The notes under the pieces are model-generated. The model did not search any database. It was not told the DNA's origin and was given only the letters and a program-made list of their open reading frames with translations. The position numbers and the translations under genes were made by a program. From the NCBI GenBank assembly GCA_965369995.1, contig CBDURO010000001.1:72896-136895 (forward strand): 64,000 nucleotides of DNA. The letters run 5' to 3'. Below are positions 1-8,004 of the stretch, one piece after another; position 1 is the first letter of the stretch; the number at the start of each line of letters is the position of its first letter. The stretch is from JAHJCW01 sp965369995 (lineage in GTDB: Bacteria > Fidelibacterota > Marinisomatia > Marinisomatales > JAHJCW01).

Positions 1-32
1 ATCAATAAAATCAAAAAAATAAGGAGTTTAAA

Positions 33-323
33 TTGAACATTGAATTTACCTCGCGTCATTTTAAAGCACCTGATAATTTAAAAAACTACGCTATTAGTGA
101 AGTTCAAAAAATCATTAAAGTTTACGATAGAGCTATACGATGTCAAATTTTATTATTCCATGAGAATGATCAATATACTACTGAATTAAATTTATCTATA
201 CCAAGCCATAAGCTAAATGTAAAAGAATCAACCGATAACATCACTAAATCAATTGACCTTGCTGTTGCAAAAATGATTACCCGAGTAAAAAAAATAAAGG
301 GTAAACAAAATAACCATCATTAA
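33..323 (+). CDS. hpf: Ribosome hibernation promoting factor, short form
   Basis: A 96-residue protein of the HPF/RaiA family, which binds the small ribosomal subunit in slow growth and keeps ribosomes in an inactive state. The length matches the short HPF form, without the C-terminal dimerisation domain of long HPF. The start is a TTG; AAGGAG at 21-26 lies six bases upstream, and no in-frame ATG is available. The N-terminal pattern (MNIEFTSRHF...) and the basic tail (ITRVKKIKGK) fit the family. It lies 13 bases before the next gene and may share its transcript. Family assignment is good; nothing in the sequence shows regulation. Confidence 0.85.
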   Translation: MNIEFTSRHFKAPDNLKNYAISEVQKIIKVYDRAIRCQILLFHENDQYTTELNLSIPSHKLNVKESTDNITKSIDLAVAKMITRVKKIKGKQNNHH

Positions 324-336
324 AAATTAGAAAAAT

Positions 337-1251
337 TTGAAAGCAATCATTCCTGTAGCTGGGTATGGCACCCGATTAAAACCGCATACGGAGCGGTATC
401 AAAAAACTCTTTTACCATTAGCAGGTAAACCTGCTTTAGATTTTATACTGAAACCACTATTTGATTCAGGGATTGATGAGTTGGTATTTATAGTAGGTCA
501 TCTGAAAGAACAAGTAATTGATCATATGAAAAAATATGATGGTAAATTTTCATTTATCGAACAAAAAAAACGATTAGGTTTAGGACATGCAATCTTAACT
601 GGTCTAAAAAATACTAACGAACCGGTTTTAGTGCAACTTGGCGATACAATTTTCGATTTAGATTATAACGAGTTTTGCTCTTCTACAGAAAATATTATTG
701 GTGTTGATGAAGTTGATGATCCATCACGTTTTGGCATAGTGGAATTAAAAGATGGAAAAGTGGTTAATTTTTTTGAAAAACATCCGAATCCACCGAGTAA
801 TTTAGCTATTAGCGGATTATATTATTTCAATAATGAAGGAAAATTAAAATCGGCAATTGAAGAATTAATAAAACGCAACATTAAAACTAACAATGAATAC
901 CAAATTACTGATGCTTTGCAGCTAATGGTTAAACAAGGTGAAAATTTCAGTGTATTCCCAACACCGAACTATTATGATGTAGGTGTCCCTGAAGCTATCT
1001 TGTATTCCAATCGCAAATTGTTAAGTTCTAATCATCAGGATTTTCCATCATCAAAAATAATTGAACCGGTATTCATTGGTAATAATTGTGAAATTGATAA
1101 TTCCATAATTGGACCATATGTCACAATTATGAATAGTTGTAATATTTATAATTCTAAAATAGAGGATAGTATAATTTTAGAAGATTCAAATATTACTGAT
1201 AGGCAAATTATCGGCAAGATTGCTGCTAAAGATGGTTTGGAAGCTTGTTAA
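337..1251 (+). CDS. Sugar-1-phosphate nucleotidyltransferase
   Basis: A 304-residue nucleotidyltransferase of the glucose-1-phosphate thymidylyl/uridylyltransferase fold, which joins a sugar phosphate to a nucleoside triphosphate to give a nucleotide sugar. The N-terminal signature GYGTRLKP (residues 9-16) followed by a lysine is the nucleotide-binding loop. The last ~60 residues (IGNNCEI, IIGPYVTI, SIILEDS) are short left-handed beta-helix repeats like those of acyl/nucleotidyltransferases. The start is TTG at 337, because the family signature begins almost at once; the ribosome site is weak. The base and sugar are not decided by the sequence. UDP-glucose or dTDP-glucose synthesis are both possible. 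Confidence 0.8.
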   Translation: MKAIIPVAGYGTRLKPHTERYQKTLLPLAGKPALDFILKPLFDSGIDELVFIVGHLKEQVIDHMKKYDGKFSFIEQKKRLGLGHAILTGLKNTNEPVLVQLGDTIFDLDYNEFCSSTENIIGVDEVDDPSRFGIVELKDGKVVNFFEKHPNPPSNLAISGLYYFNNEGKLKSAIEELIKRNIKTNNEYQITDALQLMVKQGENFSVFPTPNYYDVGVPEAILYSNRKLLSSNHQDFPSSKIIEPVFIGNNCEIDNSIIGPYVTIMNSCNIYNSKIEDSIILEDSNITDRQIIGKIAAKDGLEAC

Positions 1252-1339
1252 TATTTTAAATATTAATTTTAATTATATGGTCTGATTTACCTTTTTTTGT
1301 AACTTAAAAGTTCGTTAACTTAATTATTATGGAGATTTT

Positions 1340-2515
1340 ATGAGTCGGTATTTATTTACATCTGAATCAGTTACGGAGGGTCACCCGGATAAGGTCTGTG
1401 ATGCGATTTCTGATGCAATATTGGATAATTTATTAGAACAGGACAACGAATCGCGCGTAGCCTGTGAAACGTTAGCAACCAAAGGTTTAGTGGTGGTAAG
1501 TGGCGAGGTGAATACGCATGGATTTGCCGAAGTCGAAAGAATTGTAAAGGATACATTACATGAAATCGGTTATACCGATATTGCATATGGAATGGATGAC
1601 GAATCTGTTACAGTAACTTCAAGATTACATCAACAAAGTCCTGATATTGCACAAGGAGTTGATACCGACGGTGGGAAAGAGCAAGGAGCGGGTGACCAAG
1701 GATTAATGTTTGGATTTGCCTGTAAAGAAACACCGGAGTTGATGCCATTACCAATTCAATTGGCACAGCGTTTGACAGAAAAATTGGCTAAAGAACGCAA
1801 GAATGGCAATATGTCTTGGTTAGGACCTGATGGCAAATCACAGGTGACCGTTGAGTATGAAGATGGAGTACCACAATCAGTAAAAAAAGCGGTTATAGCA
1901 ACTCAGCATGATGATATGTCAGATAAATTTGATAATGAAGAAAAAGAACTTGAGTTTGTAAGAACTGAAGTAGTTAACAAAGTTATCAAACCGGTTTTGG
2001 ATGCAAGTAATATTGATTATGATGAATCATTTATTGTCAACGGTACCGGACGTTTTGTTATGGGCGGACCGGAAGCTGATACCGGATTAACCGGACGGAA
2101 AATTATTGTGGATACATATGGCGGTTATGCACCGCATGGTGGCGGTTCTTTTTCCGGTAAAGATCCCTCAAAGGTTGATAGATCCGCTACTTATATGGCA
2201 CGTTATATTGCTAAGAATATTGTTGCCGCTGATTTAGCAGATAAATGTGAATTGCAATTATCTTATAGTATCGGCATTGCTGAACCTATTTCGGTAAGTG
2301 TTAAAACATTTGGTACCGGCAAAGTCAGTGATGAAAAATTGACTGAAATTATTAAAAAGGTATTTCCATTAAAACCAGCTGAAATTATTACTCATCTTGA
2401 TCTTAAAAAACCGCGTTATCGTCAAACTGCTGCTTATGGTCATTTTGGTCGTGATAATAAACTATTTACGTGGGAAAATACCGACATGGTTGAAAAATTA
2501 AAGTCGTATTTATAA
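1340..2515 (+). CDS. metK: S-adenosylmethionine synthetase
   Basis: Makes S-adenosylmethionine from methionine and ATP. The 391-residue length is usual for bacterial MetK. Visible signatures are GHPDK (14-18), GAGDQGLMFG (116-125), TGRK (251-254) and the phosphate loop GGGSFSGKD (267-275). The ATG at 1340 follows GGAG at 1331-1334. ahcY comes directly downstream, so the pair forms an activated-methyl-cycle operon: one gene makes the methyl donor and the next removes its inhibitory product. The 88-base leader is too short for a SAM riboswitch and none of the known SAM riboswitch structures was recognised in it. Confidence 0.98.
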   Translation: MSRYLFTSESVTEGHPDKVCDAISDAILDNLLEQDNESRVACETLATKGLVVVSGEVNTHGFAEVERIVKDTLHEIGYTDIAYGMDDESVTVTSRLHQQSPDIAQGVDTDGGKEQGAGDQGLMFGFACKETPELMPLPIQLAQRLTEKLAKERKNGNMSWLGPDGKSQVTVEYEDGVPQSVKKAVIATQHDDMSDKFDNEEKELEFVRTEVVNKVIKPVLDASNIDYDESFIVNGTGRFVMGGPEADTGLTGRKIIVDTYGGYAPHGGGSFSGKDPSKVDRSATYMARYIAKNIVAADLADKCELQLSYSIGIAEPISVSVKTFGTGKVSDEKLTEIIKKVFPLKPAEIITHLDLKKPRYRQTAAYGHFGRDNKLFTWENTDMVEKLKSYL

Positions 2516-2602
2516 CCGGGAAAATTTTTGTCATCACAACTAATTACAGTAAATACAGTTGAAAATATTTCAAAAAATTTATCAGAGAGAGTAGGGAAAG
2601 AT

Positions 2603-4030
2603 ATGACATCTATAGTTGAATATTTACCAAATAAAATTGCTGATATTTCATTAGCAGCAGCAGGGCGGAAAGGAATCGCTATTGCGGAAAAGGAAATGCC
2701 CGGATTAATGGCAATTCGTGGAAAATATGGGAAAAATAAATCACTAAAAGGGTTTAGAATTACCGGCTCTTTGCACATGACAATTGAAACAGCGGTTTTG
2801 ATCGAAACTTTAAAGGAATTGGGCGCAAATGTGCGGTGGGCAAGTTGTAATATTTTTTCTACTCAAGATCATGCTGCGGCAGCGATTGCTAAAACCGGAA
2901 CACCTGTTTTTGCATGGAAAGGAGAAACCCTTAAGGAATATTGGTGGTGTACATTACAAGCTTTAACGTTTCCTGAAAATAAAGGACCGCAATTAATTGT
3001 TGATGATGGGGGTGATGCAACACTGTTAATTCATAAAGGATTTGAATTAGAGGAAATTTATCAAAAAACTGGCTCACTTCCGGAAATTATAACTAAGGTT
3101 CGTGAAGAACAGGTTGTCGAAAAATTACTACGCGAAGTGCACAAAAAAGATCCGATGCATTGGCATAAAATTGCCAAGGATATCATCGGTGTTTCTGAAG
3201 AGACAACAACCGGTGTGCATCGTTTACAGCAAATGGCGAAAGATAATAAATTATTGTTCGCTGCTTATAACGTAAACGATTCGGTAACAAAATCAAAATT
3301 CGATAATATTTATGGTTGTCGTGAATCACTTGCGGATGGATTAAAACGCGCTATGGACGTTATGATAGCCGGTAAAACAGTATTAGTCTGCGGTTATGGC
3401 GATGTAGGGCGCGGTTGCGCGCAATCTATGCGGGGATATGGCGCTCGTGTATTAGTTACTGAAATTGACCCAATTTGCGCCTTGCAAGCGGCAATGGAAG
3501 GATTTGAAGTGGTTACTACCGAACAAGCTCTGCCGGAAGCTAATATTTATGTAACGGCAACCGGGAACCTCGGCGTGATAACAGTTGAGCATATGCGTAA
3601 AATGAAGGATCAATCCATTGTTTGTAACATTGGTCATTTTGATAATGAAATACAGGTCGATCCATTAAATGATGCCAAGGATATTGATCGTGAAACTATC
3701 AAACCGCAAGTTGATAGATATACTTTCCCTGGTGGACATCAAATATTCATGTTAGCAGAAGGACGTTTAGTTAACTTGGGTTGTGCAACAGGACATCCAA
3801 GCTTTGTGATGTCAAATTCATTCTCTAATCAAGTGTTAGCTCAAATCGCGCTTGCTAAGGACAAACCGGAAATTGATGTTTATATGTTACCGAAAATCCT
3901 TGATGAAGAAGTCGCTCGACTACATCTTGATAAATTAGGTGTTACGCTAACCGAGATGACTGATGAGCAGGCGGAATATATTGGAATTCCAAAAGGTGGA
4001 CCATATAAACCGGAACATTATCGGTATTAA
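2603..4030 (+). CDS. ahcY: S-adenosylhomocysteine hydrolase
   Basis: Splits S-adenosylhomocysteine to adenosine and homocysteine using bound NAD, relieving inhibition of methyltransferases. The NAD loop GYGDVGRG is at residues 264-271 (475-residue numbering), and the protein ends in KPEHYRY, the conserved tail that reaches into the partner subunit's NAD site. The frame is open upstream to a TTG at 2528. I prefer ATG 2603, which gives the usual short N-terminus before KIADISL and follows a purine-rich stretch (GAGAGTAGGG). The longer start would add 25 residues with no family match. It follows metK closely and is probably cotranscribed with it. Confidence 0.96.
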   Translation: MTSIVEYLPNKIADISLAAAGRKGIAIAEKEMPGLMAIRGKYGKNKSLKGFRITGSLHMTIETAVLIETLKELGANVRWASCNIFSTQDHAAAAIAKTGTPVFAWKGETLKEYWWCTLQALTFPENKGPQLIVDDGGDATLLIHKGFELEEIYQKTGSLPEIITKVREEQVVEKLLREVHKKDPMHWHKIAKDIIGVSEETTTGVHRLQQMAKDNKLLFAAYNVNDSVTKSKFDNIYGCRESLADGLKRAMDVMIAGKTVLVCGYGDVGRGCAQSMRGYGARVLVTEIDPICALQAAMEGFEVVTTEQALPEANIYVTATGNLGVITVEHMRKMKDQSIVCNIGHFDNEIQVDPLNDAKDIDRETIKPQVDRYTFPGGHQIFMLAEGRLVNLGCATGHPSFVMSNSFSNQVLAQIALAKDKPEIDVYMLPKILDEEVARLHLDKLGVTLTEMTDEQAEYIGIPKGGPYKPEHYRY

Positions 4031-4048
4031 AACAATATCTAATGAAAG

Positions 4049-4076
4049 AAAAAGCCATCGATTAGGTGGCTTTTTT
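4049..4076. terminator. Bidirectional intrinsic terminator between ahcY and the GMC gene
   Basis: AAAAAGCCA at 4049-4057 pairs with TGGCTTTTT at 4067-4075 across a nine-base loop. A-tract and T-tract flanks let it work in both directions. It ends metK-ahcY and overlaps the stop codon of the convergent oxidoreductase gene. Confidence 0.85.
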
Positions 4077-5748
4077 ATAAACTATCCATTATCTTATCCG
4101 CAACACGGAAGGAATTAGCATAAATTGTCCATGTATATGGTATACTACCTCCGGTTGGCATAAAACTTGCATCTGTAACATAAAGGTTTTCTACATTATG
4201 TGCACGGCAGTTGGAGTTTAAAACTGATGTTTGTGGATCATCACCAAACCGGCATCCACCAGCTACTAAATTGGGAGGGGGAGAACTACTAATATTTGAG
4301 CTAATGTTTTCAGCACCTATTTCTTTCAAAACTGATACGGCCTTATTTGCTAAATGTCTACCCACTTTTAGATCGTGCGGATGATTCCCAATTCGTATTC
4401 GTGCAACAGGATTGCCCCACTTATCCTTAATTTTCGGATCAAGTGTTACAAAACAATGATCTGTTGGCAACCAATCATTAAATACTTCAAATCTTAAGTG
4501 TCTTCCTTCGGTAAAATATGATTTAATTTTATCTTTTAGTGGTTTTCCCCAAATTAAACCATCTTCACCCCATTTTTGTGAATTTGCTTTAGCAATTGGA
4601 TTTGCATGCCTAAATAAAAAATCTATTGTGCCCCCCTTGGAACGTTTACCAAATGATTTTTCATTGATAACATACCAATCTTGTAAAGAACGATTAACGA
4701 ATAAACCGCGAATATTAAGCTGAGCGATTTCCATGTCATTATAATTCTTATACAAAATATCTCCAGAACCCGATCCTCCTCCTGAATATATTAGATTATT
4801 TCCAACTTGATTGTTATTATTTGCCAAACCGTTTTGATGTTTTGTCCCGGGAGACATAAGAAGTAATCGCGCCGATTCAGATGCCTGACATGCTACTACA
4901 AAAATACGAGCTGTAATTGAATTGCTTGCTCCAGATTTATTATAATATTTTGCTGAAGTTACTTTCCCTGTGCTATCACTAATAAGTTTATAGACCATAG
5001 CGTTTGGTATAATCTTACAATTATCCGTTTTTATTGCCTTATTAATTAAAGCGGCCATTGCGCCTCCTTTTGCTCCTGTGGAACAACCATAACTGCCACA
5101 ATAATTAGAATATGAACATGCAATTCGTCCTAAGGCATTTTGTGATAATATGGCTCTCGGGGTTGGAATTGAATGGAAACCAAGACTACCACATGCTTTG
5201 TCTATTCGCTGTGCGATGGGATGTTCAGCTGTCTTGTAAAAAGGAAATTCATTAGTAGAGCGCGGTTCTAAGAATGGATGATCAACAACTTTCCCTGACA
5301 CACCTACAATTTGTTCTACTTTGGTATAATATGGTTCTAAATCGTCGTAAGAAATAGGCCAATCAACAATATTTGCTCCATCAATCGTACCAAATTCTGA
5401 TAATAATCTAAAATCTTCCGGTTTCAAGCGATGAAAATATCCGCTCATCAAATTGGAAGAGCCGCCAACCATATTACCATTCCAAAAATCTCGACCGGTA
5501 TCATAGGTTGATTTCCCAACCCACTCATTATTATTTCTATCTTCAATTACATGACGTTCATCTTGTAGATTCGGTGTATACACACTCCGGCGGCAACAAG
5601 TAAGCTCATCTTTGCTGAAGTCCTCAGTTTTAAACCAAGGTCCCTTTTCGAGTACTACAACAGATTTGGCCGCTTTTGATAATTCATAAGCGATTGGTGC
5701 TCCGCCAGCTCCTGAACCAATTACACAAATATCATAATCGTAATTCAT
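4075..5748 (-). CDS. GMC-family flavin oxidoreductase (gluconate/2-ketogluconate dehydrogenase-like)
   Basis: A 557-residue FAD enzyme of the glucose-methanol-choline family. GSGAGG at residues 12-17 is the ADP-binding loop. The C-terminal part (GGCRFGDDPQ, then NLYVTDASFMPTGG) is the GMC C-terminal domain in the form seen in large subunits of membrane-bound gluconate and fructose dehydrogenases. Its ATG overlaps the stop of the upstream small-subunit gene by four bases, so the two are translationally coupled. It has no signal of its own and is probably exported with the Tat-bearing small subunit. The cytochrome c subunit typical of these three-part enzymes is not nearby, so the electron acceptor is unknown. 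The substrate cannot be named. Confidence 0.85.
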   Translation of the reverse strand: MNYDYDICVIGSGAGGAPIAYELSKAAKSVVVLEKGPWFKTEDFSKDELTCCRRSVYTPNLQDERHVIEDRNNNEWVGKSTYDTGRDFWNGNMVGGSSNLMSGYFHRLKPEDFRLLSEFGTIDGANIVDWPISYDDLEPYYTKVEQIVGVSGKVVDHPFLEPRSTNEFPFYKTAEHPIAQRIDKACGSLGFHSIPTPRAILSQNALGRIACSYSNYCGSYGCSTGAKGGAMAALINKAIKTDNCKIIPNAMVYKLISDSTGKVTSAKYYNKSGASNSITARIFVVACQASESARLLLMSPGTKHQNGLANNNNQVGNNLIYSGGGSGSGDILYKNYNDMEIAQLNIRGLFVNRSLQDWYVINEKSFGKRSKGGTIDFLFRHANPIAKANSQKWGEDGLIWGKPLKDKIKSYFTEGRHLRFEVFNDWLPTDHCFVTLDPKIKDKWGNPVARIRIGNHPHDLKVGRHLANKAVSVLKEIGAENISSNISSSPPPNLVAGGCRFGDDPQTSVLNSNCRAHNVENLYVTDASFMPTGGSIPYTWTIYANSFRVADKIMDSL

Positions 5749-6332
5749 ACTTTGCCATACATATTATCAGAGGAAGGACGAGGTAACCCAGAAGCATGTT
5801 CTAACCATTTCCAACCAATTTCATTTGGATTGCCACCATAAATTGGGTCGGACAATAATGCTTCAAATATATAGATAAGATTTAAAGAGAGCCATCGATA
5901 GCCCCAATTTGAATCTTCGATTACACGGAATATTTGTTCTTTTTCACCGGATGATAAATTAATAAATGATTTATTAAAAGTTGCTTGGCATTCTTCTTCA
6001 AGCCAATCGACCCCGCTAATAAGTAAATTTTTATTATCTTCATCAATATCAGGATCGGTTAAAACGAAATGTAAATAATATAAAGCATTTACATCATCTG
6101 CACCCGGCGAATCACCTGATTTTGGAAAAAGATGTTCCTGTACTTCCTGTAATATTTTATCTTGAGATTTGTTAAAGGGGGGGGGCTTTCGAGAACTTTT
6201 GTAATAATATGCTAATAAGCTGACAAAAGTAATGCTGCCTGCAAAAACACCAGTCGCTAATAAAAAGGATCGGCGATTAATTTTTATATTAATATACTTG
6301 TCTGTAACAGATTTTACGTCAGGATCTAACAT
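5745..6332 (-). CDS. Tat-exported small subunit of GMC dehydrogenase (gluconate 2-dehydrogenase subunit 3 family)
   Basis: A 195-residue partner of the downstream flavoprotein. Residues ~19-50 form a twin-arginine signal: NRRSFLLATG followed by a hydrophobic stretch, so the folded complex should cross or anchor in the membrane by the Tat route. The rest, with a helical pattern and a late GWKWLEH motif, fits the gluconate 2-dehydrogenase subunit 3 family. Four-base overlap with the GMC gene. Just after the signal the coding strand has nine consecutive C residues (Pro-Pro-Pro), a possible slippage point. The DoxX gene lies 42 bases upstream, suggesting one transcript. Confidence 0.8.
   Translation of the reverse strand: MLDPDVKSVTDKYINIKINRRSFLLATGVFAGSITFVSLLAYYYKSSRKPPPFNKSQDKILQEVQEHLFPKSGDSPGADDVNALYYLHFVLTDPDIDEDNKNLLISGVDWLEEECQATFNKSFINLSSGEKEQIFRVIEDSNWGYRWLSLNLIYIFEALLSDPIYGGNPNEIGWKWLEHASGLPRPSSDNMYGKV
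6177..6185. repeat. G9/C9 homopolymer inside the small-subunit gene
   Basis: Nine G in a row on the + strand, read as three CCC proline codons just after the Tat signal. It is the longest G/C homopolymer I noticed in this AT-rich window. A one-base change would frameshift the gene early. Confidence 0.9.
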
Positions 6333-6374
6333 AATGAAACATCGTATATTACAATTAACCGCCGATAATAATTA

Positions 6375-6812
6375 CTATTTTTTATTACAGAATTTCGTAA
6401 TTAACGCATCGAGACTAATCTTGCCCGGACCAGTTATTATCAGGCTGAATAACATAAGTAAATAATATATTGGTATTTCGAAACCATTATTACCGGCTTC
6501 AAATCCATTTCCTAAATGAACAGTTGTTATAGCAACAACCATTACAACCATTAAAGGAATTGAAATTAATCTGGTTGCCAATCCAAGGAATATTAACACA
6601 AAGCCGGCTGTTTCGGTTCCTGTTGCCAAAAATGCGTTTAGCTTTGGTAAGGGCATTCCCATACTTGTGAACCATTCAACAATACTATCGAAATTCTTAA
6701 GTTTCATTGTAGCAGGTCCGTAAAATCCGTAAGCCAGCACTATACGGAACAATAGTGGCGGCAAATCTTTTAACTTTTCTAAATAACTTATAATTTTATT
6801 AAATATTTCCAT
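6375..6812 (-). CDS. DoxX family integral membrane protein
   Basis: A 145-residue protein with four predicted membrane segments, matching the DoxX family (small quinone- or redox-linked membrane proteins). The pattern of a helix, an FYGPATMKL-type turn, then GTETAGFVLIFLGLATRL and a last segment before the end is typical. The frame opens further upstream, but that part lies inside the terminator of the upstream gene. ATG 6812 has AAGGA about eight bases before it and is the better start. DoxX genes recur beside DUF692-type (MNIO) peptide-modification genes and their Cys-rich precursors, which makes its position next to the KCG-motif genes notable. Confidence 0.85.
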   Translation of the reverse strand: MEIFNKIISYLEKLKDLPPLLFRIVLAYGFYGPATMKLKNFDSIVEWFTSMGMPLPKLNAFLATGTETAGFVLIFLGLATRLISIPLMVVMVVAITTVHLGNGFEAGNNGFEIPIYYLLMLFSLIITGPGKISLDALITKFCNKK

Positions 6813-6830
6813 TTTAAAATCCTTTTGAAT

Positions 6831-6860
6831 AAAAAAGGCAGGCATTTTCTCACCCGCCTT
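6831..6860 (-). terminator. Intrinsic terminator after the small KCG lipoprotein gene
   Basis: On the - strand AGGCGGG pairs with CCTGCCT (one G-U pair) across an eight-base loop and is followed by six T. It separates the KCG gene from DoxX, so DoxX is reached only by read-through or by a promoter I do not see. Confidence 0.8.
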
Positions 6861-6886
6861 TAATAATTTAATTATTTGCTAAGCGT

Positions 6887-7087
6887 TTAACCGCATTTAC
6901 CTTCACCGCATTTACCTTCACCACATTTGGCTTCTTGGACAGCACTTTTTTCGACATCATCTTGTATAGTTGTTTTGGCGTTATCAGAGGTATTGCTGCA
7001 ACCAGTTATTGATGACATACTAATTGTTAGACCGACTAGGGCTACCACAATTAACAATATTTTTAATATTTGATTAAAATGTTTCAT
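6887..7087 (-). CDS. Small exported lipoprotein with KCG repeats; candidate MNIO-modified metal-binding peptide precursor
   Basis: A 66-residue protein: basic start, hydrophobic helix (residues ~8-24), lipobox ITGC with Cys30, acidic linker, then a tail with three KCG units spaced by Glu-Gly (Cys 55, 60, 65). The tail is the EGKCG pattern of precursor peptides modified by DUF692/MNIO enzymes into oxazolone/thioamide copper ligands (HvfA type); this is family knowledge applied by similarity. Start ATG 7087 is seven bases from AGGAG, the same spacing as in the EF-hand paralogue; an earlier start lacks a ribosome site. It has its own promoter and terminator. No DUF692 or DUF2063 gene is in the window, so modification is unproven. 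Unmodified metal binding is the alternative. Confidence 0.75.
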   Translation of the reverse strand: MKHFNQILKILLIVVALVGLTISMSSITGCSNTSDNAKTTIQDDVEKSAVQEAKCGEGKCGEGKCG

Positions 7088-7124
7088 TATTTTTCTCCTG
7101 TTATTTAATGTTTTCATTGGTAGG

Positions 7125-7167
7125 ATATTATGATTTAATATGTCTAATTATTGTCGCATTGATGACA
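7125..7167 (-). promoter_or_regulatory. Promoter of KCG gene: 16-bp CRP/FNR-type palindrome and -10 box
   Basis: Reading the - strand, TGTCATCAATGCGACA (7167-7152) is an imperfect palindrome of form TGTCA-N6-CGACA. After 21 bases comes TAATAT (7130-7125), a good -10 box; there is no -35 box at the proper distance. Taking the -10 as positions -12 to -7, the palindrome is centred at -41.5, the class II activator position. The same arrangement precedes the EF-hand paralogue. The regulator is unknown. Confidence 0.6.
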
Positions 7168-7227
7168 TTACTGGTGTTATAAATCAATAATTTGATAAAT
7201 AACCTGTTTAAAAAATATCTATAGTAT

Positions 7228-7262
7228 AAAAAAAAAGGCAGACATATTGATGCCTGCCTTAC
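7228..7262 (-). terminator. Strong intrinsic terminator after the EF-hand gene
   Basis: On the - strand AAGGCAGGCA pairs with TGTCTGCCTT (one G-U pair), loop of six, followed by about nine T. It makes the EF-hand gene a single-gene unit. The stem resembles the terminator after the sister gene at 6831-6860. Confidence 0.9.
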
Positions 7263-7292
7263 AGTAAAACTTAACTAATACTTATATAGTGT

Positions 7293-7907
7293 TTAACCAC
7301 ACTTTCCTGCGCCACATTTGACATCTTTAACGTCTGCTTTAGCTTCTGCACCACCACATTTACTTTCGACACTTTTGCCTTCGCCACATTTGGCACTTGC
7401 AGATTTGTGCATTAATTTAGATTCATTAGCATCTATGAATCCGTCATTATTTTCATCCATTTTTGAGAACATTTTATTATGACCTTCTTGAAATTCAGCT
7501 TTTGACAGATAGTCATTTTCATCTCTATTAAATGAATCAAACATAACACATTCATCACTTGTGATTTTACCATCATTGTTTGCATCTTTATTTGGAAATT
7601 CTTTTGTACCGTACTCAGTAAATTCAGTTTTTGATACTTTCCCATCTCCATTAGCATCTATGTCCATAAAATTCCAGTCTTTTGTACCTGCATCATCACC
7701 GCCACATTTGGTTTCTATTGTGGTTTCTTTAGCATCACTACCACCGCATTTGCCTGAACCACAATTGCTATCTATTACAGCATTATCCGCAAAAAGAGCT
7801 GAGTTAACATTATCAGATGAATTATTATAACCTGTTACTGTTGACATACCAATTGCAAGACCAACTATGGCTATTACAATTAATAATATTTTTGTTAAAT
7901 GTTTCAT
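7293..7907 (-). CDS. Exported EF-hand protein with flanking KCG motifs
   Basis: A 204-residue protein that joins two things rarely seen together. The first 26 residues are a signal like that of the 66-residue neighbour (MKHLTKILLIVIAIVG), but the lipobox Cys is Tyr (TVTGYNN), so it should not be a lipoprotein. EF-hand loops are at 84-95, 108-119, 127-138 (degenerate, starts with Asn) and 151-162. KCG-type motifs flank them: Cys 49, 54, 68 before, and 174, 184, 198, 203 after, ending CGAGKCG; Cys120 is in the second loop. Start ATG 7907 is seven bases from AGGAG; ATG 7913 is too close. Likely periplasmic, binding calcium and perhaps copper or another soft metal. The function is not known. Confidence 0.75.
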   Translation of the reverse strand: MKHLTKILLIVIAIVGLAIGMSTVTGYNNSSDNVNSALFADNAVIDSNCGSGKCGGSDAKETTIETKCGGDDAGTKDWNFMDIDANGDGKVSKTEFTEYGTKEFPNKDANNDGKITSDECVMFDSFNRDENDYLSKAEFQEGHNKMFSKMDENNDGFIDANESKLMHKSASAKCGEGKSVESKCGGAEAKADVKDVKCGAGKCG

Positions 7908-7944
7908 TATCATTCTCCTGTTAATTAATGATTATATTGGAATG

Positions 7945-7987
7945 ATATTAGTATTGAAAGGGGTGACTTACTGTCGTATGGATGACA
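7945..7987 (-). promoter_or_regulatory. Promoter of EF-hand gene: second copy of the CRP/FNR-type palindrome and -10 box
   Basis: On the - strand TGTCATCCATACGACA (7987-7972), 21 bases, then TAATAT (7950-7945). Spacings to the -10 box, to AGGAG and to the ATG are identical to those of the sister gene, and the two 86-base upstream regions align without a gap. The conserved blocks are the palindrome, the -10 and the ribosome site, with weaker identity between. Confidence 0.6.
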
Positions 7988-8004
7988 CTACGCGCATTTT
8001 GATA

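Noticed and set aside
1252..1339. SAM riboswitch before metK
   Set aside because: The leader is only 88 bases and AT-rich; only a small AACTT/AAGTT inverted repeat is seen, not the conserved cores.
7087..7117. Longer start of the 66-residue KCG protein
   Set aside because: The upstream start has no ribosome site, falls in the region aligned as leader with the sister gene, and breaks the signal peptide match.
7185..7198. ATCAATAATTTGAT as an FNR box
   Set aside because: The half-sites are in the inside-out order (ATCAA-N4-TTGAT), not TTGAT-N4-ATCAA, and it is not shared by the sister gene.
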